Positions 46,671-53,784 are shown, counted from the stretch's first letter. The stretch: DNA of 64,000 nucleotides from Tessaracoccus sp. OS52 (GCF_020687685.1 NZ_JAJEWM010000002.1:62001-126000); one strand, 5' to 3'. Made by a program: numbers and translations. The notes: generated by a model not told the origin, from the sequence alone.

Positions 46671-47836
46671 GGTGTCTTCCCCCCGCTCGCGAGCCAAGCT
46701 GTCTGGAGCAGCAGCCCCGTGGCCATCGTCGGGTGTTCGGACAGCCACATCTCACGCAGTCGCTCGACGTCGACCAGATCAGTGTCCACCCCGGAGCCGT
46801 CCCAGGAACGGGCGAAGCGCTGGGTGGTGTCCCCGCGATAGGCGTGGTTGAACGCGGCCTTCGTCGGACGGGAGATCAACTGGGGTGGGAGGACGTCGGA
46901 GAACAGGGCGCGCATCGTGGCCGTGCGGCCGTTGTAGCCCCAGCGGCCCCCGGAGTGCGCCAGCGCGGCCAGGAAGTGAGGGTTCAGCAGTGGATCGTGG
47001 ATCCGCAGTCCGTAGCGCGCCGCCTCCATGGACTGATTGTGCGAGAGCACGGACCAGAACCTGCGACGGGTGAGGAACCAGGTGCCGGCGTCGTAACGCA
47101 GGGGTTCCGCCACCTCGTCGTCGGCGGCCCTGCGAAAATGCTCCCTGACCGCGCTGGGGGTCAGCCAGCTCATGGTGGTTTCACGGGAAGCGGCGCGGGA
47201 GAAGTCGAGTCGTCTGACCGGCCGTGGCATGAGGGACGTGGCAGCCTGGAGAATCAGGCCCCGCGTTGGTCGACGTCCGTTGCGCAGCACGGTAAGCGCC
47301 GTTCCCCTTCGGAGGCCGAGAGCGAGGTCTCCGCCTTCCCCGGTGAGCATCGACCCCTTCTGGAGCCGGCTGTAGGTGGCGGGCTGGGTATGGAGAGCTG
47401 CGGGCCACACCACTCCATGGCTGAGCAGTTCGACGCGGGCCGCCTCCCCCAGAAGGTCGGTCTCGTCACCTGCGAACTCCAGACGAACCCATTCCCTGAT
47501 CCCCAGGTGGTCCAGCACCAGGCGTTGCCAATCCGATTCGTCGGAGTCCGGAACGTTCGGATAGATGCGCGTCACTGGGATGGGGAGCTCATGCCCTTCG
47601 CGGCGGGCCAGGGACGTCGCGGCCGCGAGAATGGCCGAGGAGTCACGACCTCCTGAGAAGGTCACGAAACACGGGGCCTCCTCGAGCGCCGGCCGGATGA
47701 CGTCATCGAGGGCCTGGCGGGGAGTCAACGATGTCTTGGGGAGCGGCGTGGCAGGGAGCAGCCCGTACACCCAACCGGTGGCCACTTCGAGTGGCGAACT
47801 ACGGACGTAGGCGTCCGCAAGAGCAGGCCGCTTCAT
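46667..47836 (-). CDS. Lasso cyclase (asparagine synthetase-like C protein), short form
   Basis: 389 residues from ATG 47836 (GGGAGGAATCG upstream). Adenylates the acceptor Asp side chain and forms the isopeptide bond to residue 1 of the core. The ATP pyrophosphatase loop is TFSGGRDSSAIL (residues 59-70); TGEGGDLALG is the second synthetase motif. It starts almost directly with the synthetase domain: the N-terminal glutaminase-like domain of about 150-200 residues seen in McjC-type cyclases is missing or very reduced. Cyclase, B2 and kinase genes are chained by 4-nt overlaps. Confidence 0.88.
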   Translation of the reverse strand: MKRPALADAYVRSSPLEVATGWVYGLLPATPLPKTSLTPRQALDDVIRPALEEAPCFVTFSGGRDSSAILAAATSLARREGHELPIPVTRIYPNVPDSDESDWQRLVLDHLGIREWVRLEFAGDETDLLGEAARVELLSHGVVWPAALHTQPATYSRLQKGSMLTGEGGDLALGLRRGTALTVLRNGRRPTRGLILQAATSLMPRPVRRLDFSRAASRETTMSWLTPSAVREHFRRAADDEVAEPLRYDAGTWFLTRRRFWSVLSHNQSMEAARYGLRIHDPLLNPHFLAALAHSGGRWGYNGRTATMRALFSDVLPPQLISRPTKAAFNHAYRGDTTQRFARSWDGSGVDTDLVDVERLREMWLSEHPTMATGLLLQTAWLASGGKTP

Positions 47837-47867
47837 CGATTCCTCCCAGGCGCAAAGCTAGCAAAAC

Positions 47868-47907
47868 GTGGCTCGGGGACCACCTGTCACGGCGATCCCC
47901 GAGCCAC
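47868..47907 (-). terminator. Attenuator/terminator hairpin between lasso precursor and cyclase genes
   Basis: Perfect 12-bp stem GTGGCTCGGGGA/TCCCCGAGCCAC with a 16-nt loop, followed on the minus strand by GTTTTGC. It starts 9 nt after the precursor stop. Such a structure would let the precursor mRNA be made in excess and pass only some transcripts on to the cyclase-B2-kinase genes. Known lasso operons often carry a stem-loop at this point. Confidence 0.75.
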
Positions 47908-47916
47908 ATTGTTTGG

Positions 47917-48048
47917 TCACGACAGGTATGGGCCCTTCTTCAGGAACCACACGTGAATGTCGTCGGTGCCGCCGTGGCCACCGCCGAGTGTCAATTCTGC
48001 GAGCGACCCAACCGTGGTCAGGCGCGGTGCCTCATAGGTTTCCGGCAT
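47917..48048 (-). CDS. Lasso peptide precursor (43 aa; leader 21, core 22)
   Basis: Start ATG 48048, with a near-perfect ribosome binding site GGGGGAGGTG 5 nt upstream; an in-frame ATG at 48075 lacks one. The leader contains YEAPRL (YxxPxL, the RRE recognition motif, residues 5-10) and ends AELTL, with Thr20 at position -2. The predicted core begins GGGHGGTDD at residue 22 and ends FLKKGPYLS. Gly1 can close on Asp8 or Asp9, giving an 8- or 9-residue ring; bulky plug candidates are Trp13, Phe14 and Tyr20. The terminal Ser22 is the likely site for the cluster's kinase. Flanked by the B1 and cyclase genes. Confidence 0.92.
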   Translation of the reverse strand: MPETYEAPRLTTVGSLAELTLGGGHGGTDDIHVWFLKKGPYLS

Positions 48049-48084
48049 TGTCTTCACCTCCCCCAAGGTGTTCATTGTCCAAGT

Positions 48085-48099
48085 GTCGCTGGCAGCGAC
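48085..48099. other. Small stem-loop between B1 and precursor genes
   Basis: GTCGCT-GGC-AGCGAC, a 6-bp stem with a 3-nt loop, 10 nt after the B1 stop and about 36 nt before the precursor start. It could stabilise or process the precursor message. Function is inference. Confidence 0.3.
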
Positions 48100-48108
48100 T
48101 TAGTTCAG

Positions 48109-48378
48109 TCAGGCGGTGGGCTGCTGTTGCTCCAGCAGTCCGCCGTCTTCAAGGGCCGTGACGAAACTGCGCACGTCCTGCTCCGCCTGGGTTTGGCTGA
48201 TGCCGAAGGCCCCGACCAGTGCGCGGACGAGCTCGTCATCGGTGCGATCCTGGGTGAGTTCCTTCATCAGCACAGCGCCGCTGGCGTTGGTCGTCAGGTA
48301 GGTGGACGAGCGAAGGTCCAGAATGACCAGATCGCCGTCGATCTCTCGCCACGTGATGTCGTGTGCGCGAAGCTTCAT
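48109..48378 (-). CDS. Lasso peptide B1 protein (PqqD-like RiPP recognition element)
   Basis: 89 residues from ATG 48378 (GGGGG 6 nt upstream); ATGs at 48384 and 48399 are alternatives. A winged-helix RRE fold that binds the YxxPxL leader and presents it to B2 and the cyclase. The PqqD pattern is clear: GDLVILDLRSSTYLTTNASGA, i.e. DLVILDLRSSTYLTTN then ASGAVLMKEL, followed by the C-terminal helices ending LLEQQQPTA. First gene of the lasso operon, placed before the precursor, which is the reverse of the commoner A-first order. Confidence 0.88.
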   Translation of the reverse strand: MKLRAHDITWREIDGDLVILDLRSSTYLTTNASGAVLMKELTQDRTDDELVRALVGAFGISQTQAEQDVRSFVTALEDGGLLEQQQPTA

Positions 48379-48399
48379 GTGCATCCCCCGATTACACAT

Positions 48400-48538
48400 C
48401 GGCCCAATCGTCGGTACCGAGTTCCCGAAGTCTAGATGCTGGAACAGGCTCTTGGGAATAGAAAACCAAAAACTCTATTTGTTTCTTATCGCAGCGCTTG
48501 TCAGAGCCGTTTGGACTCCGGCGCCCCAGCGCTCCCGC
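48400..48538. other. Gene-free stretch upstream of lasso operon; probable promoter region
   Basis: AT-rich compared with the rest of the window, especially 48455-48490 (CTATTTGTTTCTTATC on the plus strand). On the minus strand a TAGACT (48430-48435) could be a -10 with a weak TTCCCA -35 about 18 bp away, pointing at B1. Nothing else was seen here. The lower GC may mark the edge of an acquired segment. Confidence 0.3.
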
Positions 48539-48540
48539 GG

Positions 48541-48766
48541 GGTTCACCAGCGCAATCGCTCAACACCAGCCCTCCCACGGGCCCACCAGCTTCCCGCCGG
48601 GTTCACCAGAGGTGACCACCGGTCCACCAGCCACCCCACCGGTCCACCAGCCCTCCCGCGGGTTCACCAGCGGTGACCGCCGGTCCACCAGCCCTCCCAC
48701 CGGTCCACCAGCCACCCCACCGGTCCACCAGCGTTGATGACCGTCACCAGCCTTGTACGGCTGGTG
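48541..48766. repeat. Tandem repeat array, 20-bp unit, about 11 copies
   Basis: The core CACCAG recurs at 48545, 48564, 48584, 48604, 48625, 48645, 48665, 48686, 48706, 48726 and 48745, spaced 19-21 bp. The best-kept unit is close to CCGGTCCACCAGCCNTCCCA. A weaker copy (CCCCAG) sits at 48524. The last copy forms a hairpin CACCAGCC-TTGTAC-GGCTGGTG (48745-48766). Since 20 is not a multiple of 3 the array is not a peptide repeat. It occupies the divergent gap between the lasso operon and the NlpC/P60 gene. Confidence 0.85.
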
Positions 48767-48864
48767 TCGAGCAACAACGCTGGTCAACCGCAGGGGGACC
48801 TCGGCCCAGGCCCCCGCACCCGTTAGACGGGGGTGAGACGAGCGCTGATGAAGCTGCCGCCAGC

Positions 48865-48979
48865 CTGAGAAATCTCAGTCTCGAAGAGGCCAACGAGGCA
48901 ACCCCCGACGCATCGGAACCCCATTCTGAGAAACTTCCTGAGAGAAAGGTTTGGAATTCTCAGATTCTCGGCTTATGCT
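48865..48979 (+). promoter_or_regulatory. Promoter of NlpC/P60 gene with five CTGAGA/TCTCAG motifs
   Basis: Promoter: -35 TTGGAA (48951-48956), 17-bp spacer, -10 TATGCT (48974-48979), 35 bp before the ATG. CTGAGA or its complement occurs at 48865, 48873, 48926, 48938 and 48958. The first two form the palindrome CTGAGA-AA-TCTCAG and the last lies inside the promoter spacer. This is the pattern of a multi-site regulator; its identity is unknown. Confidence 0.5.
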
Positions 48980-49014
48980 TTCCGGGTCGTGAGCAAGCAA
49001 ACTCGGGGGACAAC

Positions 49015-49935
49015 ATGCTGAAGAAGGCAACAGCCGTAGCGGTCGCAGCACTGGTGGCGCTGATCCTCGGCGTCATCAACGGACAGAATGCACGCGCTGC
49101 GGAACCGACGGTGTACACGCAGCCAGGTGATCACTACGTCAACGGCCGCTACTGGAAGACCGCCTGCGAGAAGTACTCCACCACAGTGGTGCGCTGCAGC
49201 ACTGACATCTGGGGAACGACCGTGATCAACTACAACGGTCGCTGGGTCAAGCACAACGGCTGGGTGTTCAACAACCTCACCTACCTCCCGTCGGACCGCG
49301 CCGCGTGGGGCTCCAACCCGCTGGCCAACAGCGGCGACTGGGTGGGCAAGGATGGCCGCCGCTGGCGCACGGAGTGCGACACCGCGAGCACTGGCCGCGG
49401 AGGGTGTCGTTCCTACGCCGTGTCGACCACGATCGACATCGCGGGTACCACCTACACCACCCAGAAGGAATGGGTGATCAACAACATCGTCACGTTCTCC
49501 ACGGCATCCATCCCCGCGGTCACCAGCATCCCGGCTGCCGCCCCTGCCATCAGTGGAGTGCCGGTAGAAAAGCCCGTGGCAGCTTCCGCCGCCGAGAACG
49601 TCGTAGCCGCCGCCCTGGCCAAGGTCGGCAGCCCTTACGTCTACGCGAGCGCGGGCCCCAACTCCTTCGACTGCTCCGGCCTGACCAGCTATGCCTACAA
49701 GCAGGTGGGGATCACCCTGCCCCGGTCCTCCGGCGCCCAGTTCTCCGCCGGCACCCGCGTCTCCCGGAGCAACCTGAAGCCCGGCGACCTGGTCTTCTAC
49801 TACAGCCCCATCAGCCACGTCGGCATCTACATCGGTGACGGCAAGATCGTCGACGCCGCGAACCCTCGCACTGGCGTGCGCGTCGCTTCCGTCGACTCCA
49901 TGCCCTTCGCCGGAGCGGTCCGCGTCCTCGGCTGA
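49015..49935 (+). CDS. Secreted NlpC/P60 peptidoglycan endopeptidase with N-terminal four-Cys module
   Basis: 306 residues from ATG 49015. Sec signal peptide residues 1-29 (AVAVAALVALILGVINGQNARA). Residues about 33-162 form a module with Cys51, Cys61, Cys121 and Cys131 and the repeated phrases GWVFNNLTY and EWVINNIVTF. An Ala/Pro linker (163-190) leads to the NlpC/P60 domain: catalytic Cys220 in FDCSGLTSYAYKQ, His in ISHVGIYIG. It cleaves stem-peptide bonds in the wall. The module is shared with the enzyme at 54026. A strong terminator follows the stop. Confidence 0.9.
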   Translation: MLKKATAVAVAALVALILGVINGQNARAAEPTVYTQPGDHYVNGRYWKTACEKYSTTVVRCSTDIWGTTVINYNGRWVKHNGWVFNNLTYLPSDRAAWGSNPLANSGDWVGKDGRRWRTECDTASTGRGGCRSYAVSTTIDIAGTTYTTQKEWVINNIVTFSTASIPAVTSIPAAAPAISGVPVEKPVAASAAENVVAAALAKVGSPYVYASAGPNSFDCSGLTSYAYKQVGITLPRSSGAQFSAGTRVSRSNLKPGDLVFYYSPISHVGIYIGDGKIVDAANPRTGVRVASVDSMPFAGAVRVLG

Positions 49936-49949
49936 CACCCACAGAGCTG

Positions 49950-49995
49950 CAGCGCCCTCACCGGCCACCCCCCTACGGTGAGGGCGCTGCTTTAT
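49950..49995. terminator. Bidirectional rho-independent terminator
   Basis: 14-bp perfect arms CAGCGCCCTCACCG and CGGTGAGGGCGCTG with a 12-nt loop, followed by CTTTATT on the plus strand. It ends the NlpC/P60 transcript and overlaps the last codons of the convergent SRPBCC gene. Confidence 0.85.
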
Positions 49996-50455
49996 TGTGC
50001 CCGGACCCGCGTAGGAGTCGTGAGAGCACCTGCCGGTAGCCAAGCCGCAGCACCGAGGCGGCGGGCCGCTGGAGAAAACCAGGGAGCCACGGCAAGGACA
50101 CGTCCTGGTCCCAGCGCACGAGGCTGCCCGCGGCCGTGGGGCTGACGAGCAGCCGGATCGAGCCGCGGATCGCCCGGCTCTCCTTCGAGATCCGCGCGCT
50201 CGCCGTCGGCAGCCCGTCGCCCAACGAAATGGTGTCCACCCTCATGGCGTCATCGAAGCCGACGGGGCCCAGGGAGGTGCGGGCCACGAACCTCGTGCCG
50301 GGGCTGAGCGAGTCCGCGGGGACCGACGGCGTCACCGTCGTGAAGGGGATGACACGGCTGTGCCGGCGAAGGTCCAGGACTCGCCGGATCGCCGTCGAGG
50401 GCGGGCAGTCGGTTTCCAGTTCCACGGTGAAATGGGCCAGCTGCGTGTCATCCAT
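49973..50455 (-). CDS. SRPBCC-family lipid/small-molecule-binding protein
   Basis: 160 residues. The helix-grip fold pattern is seen as an N-terminal strand (AHFTVELETDCPPSTAIRRVLD), a middle WDQDVSLPWLPG segment and a long C-terminal amphipathic helix (ASVLRLGYRQVLSRLL). Members bind hydrophobic ligands or act in polyketide or lipid metabolism; no catalytic residues are fixed, so the function is open. Convergent with the NlpC/P60 gene, and its 3' end lies within the shared terminator. Confidence 0.6.
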   Translation of the reverse strand: MDDTQLAHFTVELETDCPPSTAIRRVLDLRRHSRVIPFTTVTPSVPADSLSPGTRFVARTSLGPVGFDDAMRVDTISLGDGLPTASARISKESRAIRGSIRLLVSPTAAGSLVRWDQDVSLPWLPGFLQRPAASVLRLGYRQVLSRLLRGSGHNKAAPSP

Positions 50456-50510
50456 GCCCTCACGTTAGTCCCGGCCCAGCCACGGGAGCGTCCGTCCTAT
50501 GCTGACAGTC

Positions 50511-51017
50511 ATGCCGAGTGACTCGTGGAAGTACGCGGTGATCGAGCGCGAGCGCCGGTTTCTGGTGCGCTCCCTCCCCGACGGCGTCGTCGCGGTCCGA
50601 CAGATCACCGACCGCTACCTGACAGGTACGCGGTTGCGTCTGCGTGAGATTCAGGACGAAGCGGGCAACGTGACCAGGAAGCTGGGCCAGAAGGTCCGCC
50701 TGGGAGATGGGCCCCAGGAGATCGCCTGCACGTCGGTGTACCTGGATGAATCGGAGTGGGCGGTCCTTTCGGGTCTCCCCGCCGCCACCCTGTCCAAGGT
50801 TCGCCACATCGTCGAACGCGATGGTTGGCGCATGGCCGTCGACGTGCTGCCAGACGGGACGCTGCTCGCGGAGATCGACGACGGCGACACCCCACCCAGA
50901 CAGTTGCCACCCTGGCTCGACGTCATTGCAGAGGTGACGGCCGACGAGGACTGGACCGGCGCGACGTTGGCGGCCGCGGCTGGCGCGCTCACGAGATTAG
51001 CGAGAAGCCCATCATGA
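50511..51017 (+). CDS. CYTH-domain protein (triphosphate tunnel metalloenzyme)
   Basis: 168 residues from ATG 50511. The N-terminal ERERRFLV (EXEXK-like, here ExERRF) marks the CYTH superfamily. Later RLRLREI, TRKLGQKVRL, VDVLPDG and LLAEIDDGD supply the basic and acidic side chains of the tunnel. These enzymes hydrolyse inorganic triphosphate or thiamine triphosphate, or cyclise ATP; which one applies cannot be told. Its last 29 nt overlap the opposite-strand gene. Confidence 0.8.
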   Translation: MPSDSWKYAVIERERRFLVRSLPDGVVAVRQITDRYLTGTRLRLREIQDEAGNVTRKLGQKVRLGDGPQEIACTSVYLDESEWAVLSGLPAATLSKVRHIVERDGWRMAVDVLPDGTLLAEIDDGDTPPRQLPPWLDVIAEVTADEDWTGATLAAAAGALTRLARSPS

Positions 51018-51318
51018 CGACGGACACCAAACCCGTTGCGGCCAGCGCTGCGCCAATGGCGAAGGCGATCCGGCCGCCCCGACGCAGGAAGATCGCGAGC
51101 GGAATTGCGGGCACCAAGGTGAGCGCCAGCACCATCGCCCCGAGGCCCGCTCCGAGGCCGTCGAACTTGTCACCCCGGTAGGAGAGATCGTCGACGACCA
51201 GCCACGCGGCGTATCCGGCTGGCAACAGGAGAAACAGCAATCCGGCGACGGCTACGGCCTTGGCCCAGGTGGGGCTCCGGCGCTGCCACGCCACCGTGTG
51301 AGTAGTCATGCCCAACAT
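50989..51318 (-). CDS. Small hypothetical membrane protein
   Basis: 109 residues (106 if ATG 51309 is used). Three predicted helices: AVAVAGLLFLLLPAGYAAWLV, i.e. residues 20-40; GLGAMVLALTLVPAIPLAIF; and IAFAIGAALAATGLVSVVMM. Between the first two lies a charged loop DDLSYRGDKFDGLG. No family recognised. Convergent with the CYTH gene, overlapping by 29 nt, so the shared 3' ends may be co-regulated by antisense transcription. Confidence 0.55.
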   Translation of the reverse strand: MLGMTTHTVAWQRRSPTWAKAVAVAGLLFLLLPAGYAAWLVVDDLSYRGDKFDGLGAGLGAMVLALTLVPAIPLAIFLRRGGRIAFAIGAALAATGLVSVVMMGFSLIS

Positions 51319-51436
51319 TGTGCTGGCCCGCGCCCGGGGTCACTGGATCCTGTCGATTTACGGCGGTTCTCCTGACTTGAACGCCGGCGAGCGCCCTGCC
51401 ATATTCGCCGGTTCCCGCGGCCCGTTGGCAATGTGC

Positions 51437-52219
51437 TCACGACAGGCCGGTTAGTCCCTCCGCCGTTTCCAGCAGTTCGGCGAGGCGCCGGGCGAACCTG
51501 GCCGCCGGAGCACCGTCGACGATCGCGTGGTCCACCGAGACCGTGAGGCTGAGCATGTCCCGGGGCAGGAGTTCGCCGTCGACGTAGCCGGGTTTTGTAG
51601 CGATGCCGCCGACCGTAACCATCAGCGTCGGAGGCGCGATGGGGATCCCCCAGCCACCGCTGGGGCCGAACATGCCAACCGAACTCAGGCCGACGGTGCC
51701 TCCGAACCTCTTGAACAAGCGCGGGTTCCCGAGTACTGACCGCCAGAGCGCGGTCCGGAGCGGCCCGGGGATGCTGACCATCGCCAGAGTGCCTCGGTAG
51801 CGGCGCTGCGAGTTCGGCTCGGGGCGCTGGCCGGCGCGGATCTCGGCTGAGATCTCCGCGACGGTCTTGCGGTTGGCGCCCCGGATCAACAATGACTTGA
51901 CTGCCTTCTGACCCTCCAGACCCACCTCGATCTGCAGGTTGACGTCCACCTCATCGAACAGGATCAGGCGGTTCCGCCTCCTGTAGGCATGCAGGATCCT
52001 GTCCTCGTCGACGGCGGCGGCGACGGCGTGCAGCACGAGCGCGGTGAAGGACAGGTCCTCGCCCGCCTCCCGGCGCGCACGGAGACGGCGGCGCGCCTCG
52101 GTGACGTCGGCCTCGATGAGGCCATGGATGACGTGCTTGCGCCTGCCGGCGGCCAGGACCTCCAGATAGGCCTTGCGAACCTTCAGGAACGGCCTGGACT
52201 CAAACGACTCGTTCGACAC
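51437..52219 (-). CDS. 2-oxoacid dehydrogenase E2-like acyltransferase domain protein
   Basis: 260 residues, a single CAT-like catalytic domain (PF00198 type) without a lipoyl or subunit-binding domain. The active-site motif HxxxDG is present in VSVDHAIVDGAPAARFARRL. KVRKAYLEVLAAGRRKHVIHGLIEAD, i.e. a start resembling the catalytic domain's first helix, follows the N-terminus. Lacking a lipoyl arm, it cannot be a standard E2; an acyl-CoA-dependent acyltransferase on another acceptor is more likely. 22 bp upstream is the glycerate kinase gene on the same strand. Confidence 0.72.
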   Translation of the reverse strand: MSNESFESRPFLKVRKAYLEVLAAGRRKHVIHGLIEADVTEARRRLRARREAGEDLSFTALVLHAVAAAVDEDRILHAYRRRNRLILFDEVDVNLQIEVGLEGQKAVKSLLIRGANRKTVAEISAEIRAGQRPEPNSQRRYRGTLAMVSIPGPLRTALWRSVLGNPRLFKRFGGTVGLSSVGMFGPSGGWGIPIAPPTLMVTVGGIATKPGYVDGELLPRDMLSLTVSVDHAIVDGAPAARFARRLAELLETAEGLTGLS

Positions 52220-52241
52220 TCTTCCTCCTGTGGACCGCGCC

Positions 52242-53363
52242 TTATTGCTGCCTCGGTTGATACCCCTCGAGAGCGCGTGCGGTCGCCTGCCTCAAGTTGT
52301 CGTAGCCATGTGCCAGCAGTTGGTCAAGCGGGGCACCGTCGCCCCCAATCCGGATGATCCTGGTGACCCCGTGTTCCAACATGCGTTCGGCGCCGGCGCG
52401 GACCTGGCCCGCGAACAGGAACGTGGGTACTCCGGCACGAGCTGCCAGCCTCGCGACACCAGCCGGGGTCTTCCCGTGGAGGGTCTGCGGGTCGACCGCC
52501 CCTTCGCCGGTCAGCACCAGGTCGGCCCCTTCGATCTTCTCCGCCAGGTCCACAATCTCACCCAGGACCTCGACGCCGGGCCGAAGAGAAGCGTCAAGGA
52601 AGGCCATCAACGCGAAACCGACGCCGCCCGCCGCCCCAGCTCCTGCCCTCTTCGCAACGTCGTGTTTGCCGGCAACTGCCGCGAAGTTCCCGAGCACAGC
52701 GTCGAACTCGGGCACCTGCTGAGGGAGCACCCCCTTCTGCGGGCCGAAGACCGCAGTGGCTCCACGCGACCCGGTGAGCGGATTGTCGACGTCGCTGGCG
52801 ACGAGAAACTCGACCACACCGACCGGCACGCACAGCTGGGACAATTCGACGGTGGCCACGCGAGACAGTGTCGCCAGGGTTCCGTTGCATTCCCGACCAT
52901 CCCGGTCCAGGAGTCGGGCCCCGAGGGCCACCAACATCCCGGCCCCGGCGTCGTTGGTGGCTGATCCCCCGATCCCGACGACGACCCTGCGTGCACCTCT
53001 GCCAACGGCGTCCCGGATCAGGATCCCGAGGCCCGCGGAGGAGGAGTTCGCGACGTCGCGCTCCCCGGGCTGGATCCGCTCCAGCCCGGCCGTCGAGGCG
53101 ATGTCGACGACGGCCCGTTCACCAGCCATCCCGAAGCCGGCGCGAAGTGGTCGCCCGAGCGCATCCACCGCGTCGACCTCGATCCACTCCGCGCCCCAAG
53201 CGGACGTCACCGCCTGCGCGAATCCCTCACCACCGTCGGACATCGGGACAAGCACGCATTCGGCCTCCGGTAAGACCAGGCGCACGCCCTCCTCCATGGC
53301 ACGGGCTGCCTCCACCGCGCTCATGGACTCCTTGAAGGAGTCGGGGGCGATCACGACCTTCAC
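52242..53363 (-). CDS. glxK: Glycerate kinase (GlxK/GarK family)
   Basis: 373 residues. Phosphorylates D-glycerate to 2- or 3-phosphoglycerate using ATP. Diagnostic N-terminus MKVVIAPDSFKESMSA, then VPMSDGGEGF, GIGGSATNDAGAGML near residue 150, NPLTGSRGATAVFGPQKG and LTGEGAVDPQTLHGKTP. These match class II (GarK/GlxK) glycerate kinases over the full length. Probable partner in glyoxylate or glycerate use; no other genes of that pathway are adjacent. Confidence 0.93.
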   Translation of the reverse strand: MKVVIAPDSFKESMSAVEAARAMEEGVRLVLPEAECVLVPMSDGGEGFAQAVTSAWGAEWIEVDAVDALGRPLRAGFGMAGERAVVDIASTAGLERIQPGERDVANSSSAGLGILIRDAVGRGARRVVVGIGGSATNDAGAGMLVALGARLLDRDGRECNGTLATLSRVATVELSQLCVPVGVVEFLVASDVDNPLTGSRGATAVFGPQKGVLPQQVPEFDAVLGNFAAVAGKHDVAKRAGAGAAGGVGFALMAFLDASLRPGVEVLGEIVDLAEKIEGADLVLTGEGAVDPQTLHGKTPAGVARLAARAGVPTFLFAGQVRAGAERMLEHGVTRIIRIGGDGAPLDQLLAHGYDNLRQATARALEGYQPRQQ

Positions 53364-53436
53364 GCGGGCTCCGCTCAGCTTGGGCAGGTGTCCATACGAT
53401 AGTCGTCGGCGGCGGTCGCGCTCCCGCGCGCCCGAC

Positions 53437-53784
53437 TCAGGCCCAGATGTACTCCTCGGAGATGGCGCCGTCCTTCCACTTGGCGACGGTGACCATGCGG
53501 CTACCGTCCTCGAACTCCCCGACGACGCAGGTCCACTCCCCGGACCCGAACGAGATGGGGTGCGCGACGATCTGCGGCGGCGTCCCGCCGGCTGACTCCA
53601 CGAACGCCTTCATGGCGTCGATGTGCTCCTGCTTCCCGCGAGTCGGTGGCTGGCCCTTCCAGTCCACCAGCACGTCGTCGGTGTGGTGGTGTGCGAAGAC
53701 CCCGTTCCAGTCGGCGTTGTTCCAGCCGTCGAAGTCAAGGTCGTCCATGCCCTTGAGGTTGTCCTTCACCTGGTCGTCATGCAT
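53437..53784 (-). CDS. SnoaL-like/NTF2-fold protein
   Basis: 115 residues. Small cone-shaped alpha+beta fold: MDDLDFDGWNNADWNGVFAHHHTDDVLVD in the N-terminal helices (WNNADWNGVFAHH), then QEHIDAMKAFVE, and the C-terminal strands EWTCVVGEFEDGSRMVTVAKW and DGAISEEYIW. The pattern fits the SnoaL-like polyketide cyclase/ester cyclase group, whose members are often of unknown function. The HH-TDD motif may bind a ligand or metal. Divergent from the secreted glycosidase-like gene downstream. Confidence 0.7.
   Translation of the reverse strand: MHDDQVKDNLKGMDDLDFDGWNNADWNGVFAHHHTDDVLVDWKGQPPTRGKQEHIDAMKAFVESAGGTPPQIVAHPISFGSGEWTCVVGEFEDGSRMVTVAKWKDGAISEEYIWA

Noticed and set aside
48048..48075. Upstream ATG (48075) as start of the lasso precursor
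   Set aside because: It lacks a ribosome binding site, while GGGGGAGGTG stands at the right distance before ATG 48048 and the resulting leader has normal length.
48541..48766. CRISPR array
   Set aside because: Repeats are contiguous 20-bp units without unique spacers, and no cas genes are present.
48865..49014. c-di-AMP (ydaO) riboswitch before the NlpC/P60 gene
   Set aside because: The likely promoter leaves a leader of only about 35 nt, too short for that riboswitch, and its conserved blocks were not found.
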